From: Stomoxys calcitrans
Lineage: Eukaryota; Arthropoda; Insecta; Diptera; Muscidae
Assembly: GCF_963082655.1 (NCBI RefSeq)
Contig: NC_081553.1
Location: forward strand, 68,476,416 to 68,540,415
Length of the DNA stretch: 64,000 nt
Direction: 5' to 3'
Below are positions 34,566 to 44,829 of this stretch, in pieces (position 1 is the stretch's first letter; the number at the start of each line of letters is the position of its first letter). Both the position numbers and the translations under genes were made by a program. The notes under the pieces are model-generated. The model saw nothing but the letters and a program-made list of their open reading frames with translations. It ran no database searches and had not been told where the DNA came from.

Positions 34566-34742
34566 GTGAATTGGATTAGATTTGAGCCTAAGAAGTCAAA
34601 TCGAAAGGTCAGTGTAAATTGGAGCTATATATAAGCATGGGCCGAATTAAGCTATTAGCAATCGGTCCATTCTTACTTATAACTCCAATTTACACCGATC
34701 TTCTCATTTGATTTCTTATGCTCAAAATCTAATCCAATTTAC
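34566..34742. repeat. Imperfect inverted repeat, ~75-80-bp arms
   Basis: The left arm 'attggattagatttgagcc', 'cagtgtaaattggagc' is answered on the right by 'actccaatttacaccg', 'gctcaaaatctaatccaatt'. The arms differ at several positions, so this is an older inverted duplication of M4-type sequence. Confidence 0.65.
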
Positions 34743-34759
34743 CTAAAAATTGCGCAATT

Positions 34760-35430
34760 ACTTTTTTATGGCTTCCAACAGTCGTGGCTAGAGCAGAAAT
34801 CTCAGTCCTTGTGTCCGTCATGGCTGGTCACTGCAAACAGACTGAAGGTTGCAAGTAATGACTTTTGCAGAAGCTGTAAGGACGTTGAGGAAAAAGAGAC
34901 CTACAGAATAGATCTCCTGTGTGTGTGTGTCGGTCACTGCCTGTTAGAATAAGTTCCACTTTAGGTTCTCATTTTCTTGAGAACTCGGCTTAATTAATGA
35001 ATGTGAGTTGTTGGGCTTTTTAAAGCAATCTCGATGGTTCAAGGGTAGGAACTATAAGGCATCTTTCTTCTCCTGATACTGAGTGTATCACAATGGACGA
35101 AAAAGTCTAAGAGAGTTTGATGGCAGATTGCCATTTAAATCCAACCTAACCTAACAATCATGTTCAGTATGATCCAAATCGGATAAAAACCTTATATAGC
35201 TCCCATATCAACCAATAGCATGATCTGATTTTTGGGTTTCTAGAAGGCGGAATTCTTATTAAATTTCGCTGAAGTTTTGTTGATGTCTTCGGAGTTTTTA
35301 AACCCATCTATATGGTTCAATGGTAGGAACTAGAAGGCATCTCTCTTCTCTTGTTCCTGTGTGTATCACAAGGAACGTCTAAGTGGGTTTGATGGCAGAC
35401 TGCCACTTAAATCCGACCTAACCTTACAAT
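34760..35430 (+). repeat. Two LINE 3' ends with CCTAA-type tails
   Basis: 34790-35155 encodes a decayed Cys-rich C-terminus ('FCRSCKDVEEKETYRIDLLC') and ends 'tccaacctaacctaac'. 35335-35428 has the same end block ('ggcatctctcttctcttg', 'gatggcagactgccactt', 'ccgacctaaccttac'). Related tails occur at 42737-42825 and in reverse near 39955-40005. Confidence 0.55.
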
Positions 35431-35875
35431 CATGTAAAGTATGGTTCAAACCGGATTAAAACCTTATATAGCTCCCAAATCAACCGATTTGACTTTTTTG
35501 GTTTGTAGGATACGCCATTCTTATTAGATTTCGTTGAAGTTTTGTATGAAGTCTTAGGTTATGACCTCCAACATTCAATTCAAATATGGTTCATATAGGT
35601 CCCATGCCGCGATTTGACTATATATCTAAAAAAAATTCGGCTTCCAGGGGCTCAAGAAGACAAATCGGGAGATCGGTTTTGTATGGAAGCTATATCAGGT
35701 TCTTGACCGATTTGGATTTGACTCCCTACGCAACTAGATGTTTCAATTCTCATTAGATTTTTATTTTCTAGCTATAAAATAGGAATCGCCCAAAGACCTC
35801 GGCTAATGCGATTCATGATGAAGGGCACATAAGTTTCGATTCAGTCGAGCTTAACGCACTTTTACTTGTGTTTCA
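35431..35875 (+). repeat. M4-type fragment with 3' end
   Basis: Blocks such as 'aaccttatatagctccc' are followed by a terminal 'tttcgattcagtcgagctta' and 'acgcacttttacttg'. The terminal stem is more diverged than in other copies. Confidence 0.5.
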
Positions 35876-37043
35876 ATACGCCTTTGAATACATTTTGTAA
35901 TGACAGCTTGGCATATCCCCTTCTGAATAGAACTTCAAATTCATTTTTAACACAAAAAAGGTACTTGATTTAAATGGCACCTTTATAATTTTTAAATTAC
36001 ACATATTTTATGGCCCATTGCAAAATGGCAATTTTAAAAACTAAACTATTATAATCAATAGATTTAATACATCTAATAGACACTGAATAACAAAAATATA
36101 CACATATGTACTTCAATAACCATTGAGTATAGGCAGTAAGTTGAGGAAATTGAGAACAATATACCAATTCATAAATAAAACCACATTGCGTGGGAAATAA
36201 CAAAATTGGATGATTAAATTTTTTTCTTTTCCATTCAAGCATCATTTATCGAATCGTATCATTATCTTCATCGGCATCGACCACAAAGTGCATTGAAATG
36301 AAAATAATGCAAAAATAGAAATAATATGTTGGTCGCACACACCATTAATTATGGGCCTAGTATGCAATTAACTTTTGTTTTTTTTTTTGCATTTTGTGGT
36401 TGTTGCTCTTTGCTGGTTATTATGTAAATACAATATATCACGATACATATGAATATTCAAATCATTGTGGTCAGGCGATAATTGCTACAATTCTAGTTAA
36501 CTGTTTCTGCCAATTATTTACGCAAATTATATTAAAACCTTATATTAAACTAAAACCAATTTCGATTAGAGTTCCATTCATGCTAATGTTGAAGGAAATA
36601 TTTTCGATACGAATGAGATGGCATCGATTGATTTGAAATCGTAAAAAGTTCCAGCATACTATTACACTCTAAGAATTTTGCTTAGAAATAACAATAAAAT
36701 GCTGGTAACACTCACCTCTGTGAAACGCATTTGTGAAGTTCTCATGCAATTAGCAATACGTATACAGCTGTATACGTATTGCTTACTGCAGTTGCTCAAG
36801 ATGTAAATTGAGAAGTTCTTAGTTTTTGGTTTTACAAATTACGCCACTGACCATATTAGGAATAACTGTTAGAAATCATGATGGAGCTTAACATGGCAAA
36901 TATTTACCAATTTGAATAATAATTACATCTTTAAGGGTTGTAGGGTTTAAGCCACGAAACTAGTGGCCGAACCCTATAAACTTCTGACCTGGATGAGTGA
37001 CGTTGAGTGCTTAATCGTAGAAAACTTTGATGGTAATATCATA
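35876..37043. other. AT-rich low-repeat region with a 32-bp palindrome
   Basis: No gene is supported. A perfect 32-bp palindrome lies at 36752-36783. An 80-codon ORF at 36394-36636 has no recognisable features. Confidence 0.4.
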
Positions 37044-37968
37044 TTGGGTTGCCCAAAAAGTAATTGTCAGTAATATACAATTCAACGGCTTGTGACTCTG
37101 TAATTGCATTCTTTCTTCTGTCAGTTATCAGCTGTTACTTTTAGCTTGCTTTAGAAAAAAAGTGCGCGAAATTTTGTTTACATTTGTTTGTTTGGCGTCA
37201 ATTTTAATATGGCTACCACATGTATTGAAAGAAATTCATGTAACAAACCGAATCAACGCTTGTGATATGCACCTTAAACGCAATGAATTCGATCCGTTTT
37301 TAAAACGAATCACAACTGGAGATGCAAAATGGATTGTTTACAACAACGTTAGTCGAAAACGATCATGGTCCCAGCATGGTGAACCAGCACAAACCACTTC
37401 AAAGGCTGATATCCACCAAAAGAAGGTTATGCTGTCTGTTTGGTGGGATTGCAAGGGTGTGGTATATTTTGAGTTGCTTCCAAGAAACCAAACGATTAAT
37501 TCGGATGTTTACTGTCAACAATTGGTCAAATTGAATACAGCCATCAAGGAGAAGCGACCAGAATTGGTCAATCGTAAAGGTGTCATATTCCACCAGGACA
37601 ACGCTAGACCGCACACATCTTTGGTCACTCGCCAAAAACTGGGTGAGCTTGGCTGGGAACTTTTGATGCATCCACCATATAGCCCTGACCTTGCACCATC
37701 AAAATACTATTTATTTCGATCTTTGCAGAACTTCTTAAATGGTAAAACTTTCGGCAATGATGAGGCTATAAAATCGCACTTGGTTCAGTTTTTTGCACAT
37801 AAAGGCCAGAAGTTCGATGAGCGTGGAATACTAAATTTGCCAGAAAGATATCAAAAGGTTATCTATCAAAATGGCAATTATATATTTGATTAAAGTTCAT
37901 TCTAAGTTTTATTAAAAATGCATTTACTTTCTTTTAAAAAATCCGCAATTAATTTTTGGGCAACCCAA
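37044..37968 (+). mobile_element. Mariner (DD34D) element, internally deleted, with terminal repeats and TA duplication
   Basis: Terminal repeats 'ttgggttgcccaaaaagtaa' and (right, reversed) 'aatttttgggcaacccaa' are flanked by TA on both sides (37042-37043 and 37969-37970). At 925 bp it is shorter than intact mariners (about 1.3 kb). The missing part is the N-terminal DNA-binding region of the transposase. The same deletion structure is seen in the reverse copy at 44830-45722. Confidence 0.88.
37162..37893 (+). pseudogene. Mariner transposase, N-terminally deleted, third catalytic Asp replaced
   Basis: The frame encodes 243 aa against about 345 for intact mariner transposases. The catalytic core is recognisable: ITTGDAKW (first Asp), VMLSVWWDCKGVVYFELLP, and FHQDNARPHTS (second Asp). 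At the third position the usual SPDLAPSDY motif reads SPDLAPSKY, so the Asp 34 residues further on is Lys. The helix-turn-helix domain is absent. The open frame survives but the enzyme should be inactive. The family resembles mariners with LLPRNQTINSDVYCQQL; subfamily assignment needs a tree. Confidence 0.88.
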
Positions 37969-38075
37969 TATATATGTATAAACCAAAGAGATGGCAAGAA
38001 ATAATGGTATTCATACCCAAGTCGGTGAAGGCTTTTGAAACCTCGAATAATTATAGGCAAATAACATTTATGATT

Positions 38076-38107
38076 TACTAGCTGACCCGGGCCCGCTCCG
38101 CTGCGTC
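38076..38107 (+). repeat. M3 5'-end fragment
   Basis: 'ctagctgacccgggcccgc' and 'tccgctgcg' correspond to the start of the M3 repeat at 23101. It is cut immediately by the following M4 start. Confidence 0.5.
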
Positions 38108-39775
38108 TTTTTATACCCTCCACCATAGGATGGGAGGTATACTAATTTGGTATTTCTGTTTGTAACTACTCGAAATATTCGTCTGAGACCCCATAAAGTA
38201 TATATATTCTTGATCGTCGCGACATTTTATGTCCATCTAGCCGATCCGTCCGTGATATCCAATAACTGAGCTAAGTATGGTTCAAATCGGTTCATAATCT
38301 GGAATAGCTGTCATATAAACCGATCTTGGATCTTGACTTCTTTAGCCTCTAGATTTTATCCGAGTTTATTGAAATTTTGATTGTTGTGTTTTGGTATCAC
38401 TTCCAACAACTACGCCAAGTATGGTTAAAATCGGTTCATAACCTGATATAGCTGTCATATAAACCGATCTGGGGTCTTGACTTCTTGAGCCTCTAGAGGG
38501 CGCAATTCTCGTCCGATTTAACTGACAATTTGCACGTAGTGTTTTGGTATTACTTTCAACAACTGTGCTAAGTATGATTCAAATCGGTTTATAATCTGGT
38601 ACAGCTGTCATATAAACCGATCTTGGATCTTGAGCCAATTGAGCGCACAATTCTCATCCGATTTGGCTGAAATTTTGCATGAGGTGTTTGGTTAGGACTT
38701 CCAATAACTGTGCTTAGTATGACGTAAATCGATATAAAGGGTGATTTTTTTGAGGTTAGGATTTTCATGCATTAGTATTTGACAGATCACGTGGGATTTC
38801 AGACATGGTGTCAAAGAGAAAGATGCTCAGTATGCTTTGACATTTCATCATGAATAGACTTACTAACGAGCAACGCTTGCAAATCATTGAATTTTATTAC
38901 CAAAATCAGTGTTCGGTTCGAAATGTGTTCATTCACCGTTCAGCGATGAGGCTCATTTCTGGTTGAATGGCTACGTAAATAAGCAAAATTGCCGCATTTG
39001 GAGTGAAGAGCAACCAGAAGCCGTTCAAGAACTGCCCATGCATCCCGAAAAATGCACTGTTTGGTGTGGTTTGTACGCTGGTGGAATCATTGGACCGTAT
39101 TTTTTCAAAGATGCTGTTGGACGCAACGTTACGGTGAATGAACACATTTCGAACCGAACACTGATTTTGGTAATAAAATTCAATGATTTGCAAGCGTTGC
39201 TCGTTAGTAAGTCTATTCATGATGAAATGTCAAAGCATACTGAGCATCTTTCTCTTTGACACCATGTCTGAAATCCCACGTGATCTGTCAAATACTAATG
39301 CATGAAAATCCTAACCTCAAAAAAATCACCCTTTATAACCTGATATAGCTGCCATATTAACCGAACTGGGATCTTGACTTATTGTACCTCTAGAGGGCGC
39401 AATTCTCATCCGATTTGGCTGAAATTTTGTACAACGGCTTCTCTCATGACCTTCAACATACGTGTCTAATATGGTCTGAATCGATCAATAGCTTAATACA
39501 GCTCCCATATAAACCTATCTCCCGATTTTGCTTCTTGAGACCCCACAAGGCGCAATTCTTATCCGAATGAACTGAAATATTACACAATGACTTCTACAAT
39601 GTTCAGCATTCATTTATGGTCCGAATCGGACTATAACTTGATATAGCTCAAATAGCATAACAGTTCTTATTCATTCTTCTATGTTTGCCTAAAAAGAGAT
39701 ACCGCGCAAAGAACTCGACAAATGCGATCCATGGTGGAAGGTATATAAGATTCGGCCCGGCTGAACTTAGCAATT
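38108..39775 (+). repeat. DINE-like element M4, carrying a foldback insertion
   Basis: It starts 'tttttataccctccaccat', 'aggatgggaggtatac', has repeated 'gatcttgacttctt(g)agcc' units, and ends 'gaaggtatataagattcggc', 'ccggctgaacttagc'. The body is interrupted at 38733-39337 by the mariner-derived foldback element. The M4 text continues on both sides ('aatcgatata' and 'taacctgatatagctgcc'). Confidence 0.65.
38733..39337. mobile_element. Foldback derivative of the DD41D mariner (207-bp perfect inverted arms), copy C
   Basis: Arms 38733-38939 and 39131-39337 are exact reverse complements over 207 bp by base-by-base reading. Each arm contains the terminal 'tataaagggtgattttttt', the 5' leader and the first codons of transposase (MNRLTNEQRLQIIEFYYQ...). 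The 191-bp centre (38940-39130) holds an internal transposase piece with 'SDEAHFWLNGYVNKQN' and 'WCGLYAGGIIGPYFF'. The element therefore has two copies of its 5' end and no 3' end. Outer TA sequences fit the mariner target preference. Confidence 0.92.
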
Positions 39776-40075
39776 AACACATCGAATCTCTTATTAGTGA
39801 GGGAGACTCATCAGCCAAGATCTACTCTTTATTTCTCTCAGGTGATGGAACCTAATCCTTCTATGTTGCAGGCATTTTGGATTACATATTGATAAAACCG
39901 TCTAAAAGAGCTGCATTACTAGCTTAGATTAGGTTTATGTATCATTAGAGTCACTTAGACGTTTTCGTTCATTGTCATACCATAGGAACAGCAGAAGGGA
40001 GATGCCTTTCGGCGGTTTGAATTTAAGCCCCAATGCAATTAAGCCCCTAACGGAAAATGAAACAAGTAAAAACAT
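39776..40075 (-). repeat. Reverse LINE 3'-end relic
   Basis: 'gtcacttagacgttttcg', 'taggaacagcagaagggag' and 'atgcctttcggcgg' resemble, in reverse, the LINE 3' blocks at 35053-35155 and 42737-42825. No coding frame survives. Confidence 0.45.
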
Positions 40076-40814
40076 GCTAAGTTCGGCCGGGCCAAATCTT
40101 GGGAACCCACCATCATGGATTCTGCTAAAAACGTATACAAAACAAATTTAGTTGAAGGGCATAATTTTATTCTGTATACCAAACTTCTGCCAAACCAGCA
40201 AAAATTAAAGTTCTAGGAACCGAACAGAATCGAGAGGATCGGTTTACAAGTTCTTTACCGTACTTGGCACAATAATGGGAAGTCATAACAGAACACTATG
40301 TCCAAAATTTCAGCCAAATCGGACAAAAATTGCGGCTTCCAGGGGATCAATATGTCAAATCGAGCGATCGGTTTATATAGGAGCTATATCAGGTTATTGA
40401 CCAATTTAGACCGTACATAGCACAGTTGTTGGAAATCATGAAAGAACACCAAGTCAAATCGGGCGATCGGTTTATATGGGAGCTATATCAGGTTATTGAA
40501 CGATTTGGACCGTACCTAGCACACTTGTTGGAAATCATAAAAGAACACCACGGACTCAAAAAGTCAAATTGGGAGATCGGTTTATATGAGAGCTGTATCA
40601 GCTTAAAGACCGATTTAGACCGCACTTGGCACAGTTGTTGGAAATTATAACGGAACAATACATGCAAAATTTCAGCCAAATCGGATAAAAATTGCGGCTA
40701 TCAGGGGCTCAAGAAGTCAAATCAAAGTCCCCAACGGCCTACGTAGATATTAAGTACCTGTGAAAAATTGCAGGCGGCTAGTTTTACGCGTTCGATCTTT
40801 ATTTTGATTTCGAC
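40076..40814 (-). repeat. M4 element fragment (reverse)
   Basis: It begins 'aaacatgctaagttcggccg' followed by 'ggccaaatcttgggaacc', the reversed M4 3' end. Reverse blocks 'gatcggtttatatgggagc' and 'tatatcaggttattgaacg' follow. Confidence 0.6.
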
Positions 40815-41792
40815 AGACGGATAACCACCACTGAAGAATCGGGGTATTTTCATTTTGTCATTTCGTTTGCAACACATCCAAATATCCATTTCCTACCCTA
40901 TAAGTTACATATATTCTTAATCGTCGTACAAATCTAAAACGATAGCCATCTCCGTCCGTCCGTCCCTCAGTCTGTTGAAATCATGCTACAGTCTGTAAAA
41001 ATAGAGATATTGAGCTGAAACTTTGCACAGATTCTTTTTTTGTCCATAGGCAGGTTAAGTTCGAAGATGGGCTATATCGGACAATATCTTGATATAGCCC
41101 CCATACGGACCGATCGCTCGATATCGTTCTTCAATTTGGCCCAGATCGGCCCAGATTTGGATGTAGCTGCCATAGAGACCGATCTCTCGATTTAAGGTTT
41201 TGAGCCCATAAAAGGCACATTTATTTTCCGATGTCACTGAAATTTGGGACAGTGAGTTAATTTACGCCCCCCGACAAACTTCTGCAATATGGCACAAATC
41301 GGTCCAGATTTGGATATAGCTGCCATATAGATCCATCACTCGATTTAAGGTTTTGGGCCCATAAAAGGCGCATTTATTGTCCACTGTCGCCGAAATTTGG
41401 AACAGCGCTTTGTGTTAGGCTCTTCGACAGTTTTCTGCAACTTGGCCCAAATCGGTCCAGATTTGGATATAGCTGCCATATAGACCGATCTCTCGATTTA
41501 AAGTCTTGGCCCCATAAAAGGCGCATTTAAATTCGATTTCACTGAAATTTGACACAGTGACTTATGTTAGACTTTTCGACATCCGTGTCGTATATGGTTC
41601 AAATCGGTTTATTTTTAGATATAGCTACTAAAAAGATCAATATTTTTTTATACACAATTGATCAATGACTTGTTTTTATAAGTATTTGTTCAAATCGGAT
41701 CACATTTCGATATAGCTGTTATGGTGCATAAGGTATGCATTTTTCACCGGATTTTGACGAAAGATGGTTTACATATATACCCGAGGTGGTGG
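40815..41792 (+). repeat. M1 element, truncated at its 3' end by a LINE fragment
   Basis: M1 start 'ataaccaccactgaagaatc', 'ggggtattttcattttgtc' and a GTCCGTCCGTCC tract at 40956-40967. Units with 'ggttttgggcccataaaagg' follow. It stops at 'acccgaggtggtggg', just before the terminal stem would begin. Confidence 0.65.
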
Positions 41793-42400
41793 GAACCACA
41801 ACTTTGAGACAGTCAGTAACTTTATCTATCTCGGCATCGCCGTAACCGAAACGAATGACCCCAGTTTTGAGATAAAGCGAACAATAATACTGACAAACAG
41901 ATGCTACTTTGGACTAAGTAAGCAGTGTAGAAACAAGGCCACCTCTCGACAGACGAAGATTACACTATACAAGACACTGACACTACCCGTGCTGTTATAT
42001 GGTACTTGTGAAAGCATATGAGAAAGTGCTTGGAGTATTTGAGAGAAAGATTCTTCGTAAAATATATAGACCAGTTTGCGGTAATGGAGAATATAGGCGA
42101 CGTATGAACCACGAGTTGTATGAGCTGTATGACGACGATAGTTACACGCATCAAAATACAACGGCTGCGTTGGCTAGGTCATGTTGTCAGAATTTATGAA
42201 GAAGCTCCAGCAAAGAAGTCTTTTGAAGGCAAACCCGTTGGTACACGCAAACCGGGAAGTCCAAAAGCCCGATGGAAAGATCAAGTGGTGGGAGACACCT
42301 CGAAACTTGATGTCACAGATTTTAGAATGAGCGCAGAAGATCGAGGCGCTTGGCAGGCTATTCTACGTTCGGCTAGTGGAACAAATATTCTGTCATAGCC
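41793..42400 (+). pseudogene. RTE-like non-LTR retrotransposon, 3' fragment
   Basis: Segments in shifting frames encode the C-terminal part of an endonuclease/reverse-transcriptase polyprotein: 'FIYLGIAVTETNDPSFEIKR', 'NRCYFGLSKQ', 'TLYKTLTLPVLLYG', 'FERKILRKIY', 'RRRMNHELYELY', 'KIQRLRWLGHVVRI' and 'KPGSPKARWKDQVV'. These motifs are typical of insect RTE-type LINEs. Frameshifts occur near 42003 and 42140. It ends close to 'agccaattaaagtaaagta'. Confidence 0.75.
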
Positions 42401-42494
42401 AATTAAAGTAAAGTAAAAGGTTTTGGTCGTGTTTGGTAGGATTTTTCTTAAATTTTGGTAGGAAATAATTTTATTGAGTGGCAACACTGGTCAG

Positions 42495-42830
42495 GTCACT
42501 GTCTAATCTGAAAACGATGACGTCCAAGAAGAGATCATATAACATCTGCTGTGTGTGTCTCCTGCACTGACAAGCAGAAGAAGTTTCACTTTTAGTTCTC
42601 ATTTCTTTGAAAAGTTATCTTAATTATCGAAAATGTTGGGGTTGGAACTAGCGGACATTTTCTTTCCTAAATAAGAGGAAGTGAACCATTCGCAAGTGTT
42701 GGGCTTTTTGGATACTTTAACGGCAGGAACTTTATGGCGTTTTCCTTCTTCTGTTCCTATGGTAATAATGGACGAAATTGTTTAAATGAGTCTGATGGCC
42801 AACAGCCACTTAAACCTAACCTTATTTTGA
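42495..42830 (+). repeat. LINE 3' end with 'aaacctaacctta' tail
   Basis: 'gtctcctgcactgacaagc' and 'gttctcatttctttgaaaag' are followed by 'gatggccaacagccactt' and 'aaacctaacctta'. This matches the end block at 34960-35155. Confidence 0.55.
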
Positions 42831-43066
42831 CTTGTTTGCCTTATTTACACTGGCATATAATATGACCGGAATGTTGGCCATTTTAGAAATTGGATTACTC
42901 CCAAAGCAATGACAATCAGCATGCTTGCAATAACAAATTACACATCTGGGAAAATCACACCACTGGGTTTCACACCACTGTATGATTTTTTTTCTGTGTT
43001 CATAATAGAGCTGAACTGAAAGCTTTTAACAAAAAGCTCACAGCCAATCAAAAGCAAAAATGCAAA

Positions 43067-43104
43067 TATAAATATAATGGCCAATCGAAGCGTTAACTTC
43101 ACTT
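43067..43104 (+). promoter_or_regulatory. Core promoter of PEBP 2 (TATA + Inr)
   Basis: TATAAATA is at 43067-43074 and TCACTT at 43099-43104, with its A at 43101, 34 bp from the TATA start. The predicted 5' UTR is very short, about 37 nt. This contrasts with the Inr+DPE promoter of PEBP 1. Confidence 0.6.
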
Positions 43105-43137
43105 TAAATTTAAATTTACAATTGAAGACATTTTACA

Positions 43138-43815
43138 ATGACATCGTTGGCCGCAAGCATTGTCGTATTAACGATATTGCATTTGATTCAAGCGCAAGAA
43201 AATGAAATTGTCAAAGCCATGTTGTTGAATGAAGTTATTCCAGATGTCTTGGACGAAGGACCAAAGGAAGTGCTAAAGGTATCATTGATACAAAGTAATA
43301 TTTGAAATTAATTTAAATCAACTTCAATTGAAATGCAGGTCACATTTGACAATGGCGCCAAAGTTAATATGGGCAACGAATTAACACCCACTCAAGTACA
43401 AAATCAACCTCATGTCGAATGGGAGAGTGAGGAAGGAGCCTATTACACTCTTCTAATGACCGAATCAGATGCTCCATCTCGTGCCGATAAAAGTGTGGGA
43501 GAATGGCAACATTGGCTGGTCGGAAATATTGCGGGTAATAATGTAGCGAAGGGCACCCTGCTATCCGGCTACCAAGGTTCTGGTCCTATGCTAGGCACTG
43601 GCCTACATCGCTATGTTTATTTGTTGTTTAAGCAACCGCATCAGCTAGAATTTGATGAGAAATTTTCTCCCAACACAACCACTGAAGGACGGCCACTTTT
43701 TTCTACACGAAAATTTATGAAAAAATACAATTTGGAGACTCCGATAGCGGGGAATTTTTATGAAGCCCAATACGATGAAATCGCCGGTGTACTTTTGGCT
43801 CAATTGGGATTTTAA
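43138..43815 (+). CDS. Secreted PEBP-family protein, paralog 2, with altered pocket motif
   Basis: Exons 43138-43278 and 43339-43815 flank a 60-bp phase-0 GT-AG intron, giving 205 aa. It has a signal peptide (about 1-20). The segment [11 protein letters not shown] just before the intron is shared with PEBP 1 ([10 protein letters not shown]). The signature that reads DPDAPSR in paralog 1 is ESDAPSR here (89-95), and EWHHWLV reads EWQHWLV. GTGLHRY (133-139) and STRKF (173-177) are kept. By alignment to mammalian PEBP1, the changed positions correspond to Asp70, Pro71 and His85, next to the ligand pocket; the His86 equivalent is retained. Same intron site and exon-2 length (477 nt) as PEBP 1 show common descent. 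Ligand unknown. Confidence 0.93.
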
Positions 43816-44524
43816 ACTAAAATTTCTTCTCTAAGCTATGTTTGTGGATATAAGGTTTTAGATTTCAGTTTGCAAGGATTTAGTCAATGTTGTTAGTCAT
43901 TTCACTGTTAAATTTAGGAAAACTTGCACATTTTATATGATGGAAAATGGTTTTGCATGGATGAACAGAAACAATAAAAAATCTGCAGGACAATATATGG
44001 GGTATTGAAGGAAAGATATTGGGAGTTGAGTACGAATATGGTAAGAAAAAAAAAAAAGAATTTGAGGTCAATGAATATGAATCCGCCCACCTGTTAAGTA
44101 TCCTTTAATGGCCACGCTCTACAAATATCAATTAAAATCATCCTGGTAATCGAAAAAACCAATCATATAAACAGAATATTTTATCAATTATACTCAAACA
44201 ATAATATAAATATTTTCCAATTAGTAGAGAATTTAATTAAATTTTTAATTGTTTATTTTGCCACAGAATTAATAACGTCGTAATCATCATCATATTGAAA
44301 ATGGATACGGTCAAAGAAATTACGATAAATACCTTTCAAACTATTAATTTGTATTTGTACTTTTAGTTATGATTCCATGACAGTACAAAAAGTATTAACT
44401 TATAATTAGTACTGTCAGTTGGGCCAAAATGCCCCTACAAAGTATTATAAACAATTTATTAAATTATGTGACTTAAAATAATAATAGAATGGAAAGTAAA
44501 GGAAATAAGTTTAATAAATAAATT
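43816..44524 (+). promoter_or_regulatory. 3' flank of PEBP 2 with AATAAA
   Basis: AATAAA at 43973-43978, about 160 nt after the stop, is the first clear poly(A) signal. The rest of this low-repeat AT-rich stretch shows no gene. Confidence 0.5.
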
Positions 44525-44829
44525 AAATTTAACAAGTAAAATCGTGCTTAGTTCGGCCGGGCCGAATGTTATATACCCTCCACCATGGATCGCATCTGTC
44601 TAGTTCTTTTCCCGGTATCTCTTGTTAGGCAAATATATGGTAAAAGAAAAAAATTACTGTGATATTGGAGCTATATCAACTTACGGTCCGATGGTCCGGA
44701 TCATAATTAAACGGAATGTAGAAGTTGGTGTGTAAAATTTCAGCCAATTCGAATAAAAATTGCGCCCTTTAGGGGCTCAAGAAGTAAAATAGAAGTCGTT
44801 GCACAAAATTTCAGCAAAATCTGATTATA

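Noticed and set aside
36394..36636. 80-codon ORF in AT-rich DNA
   Set aside because: No motif, no promoter and no splice context; length is within chance expectation.
36925..36975. Imperfect hairpin 'gccac...gtggc' within 'tagggtt...aacccta'
   Set aside because: Short and imperfect with no recurrence seen; not enough to call an RNA or site.
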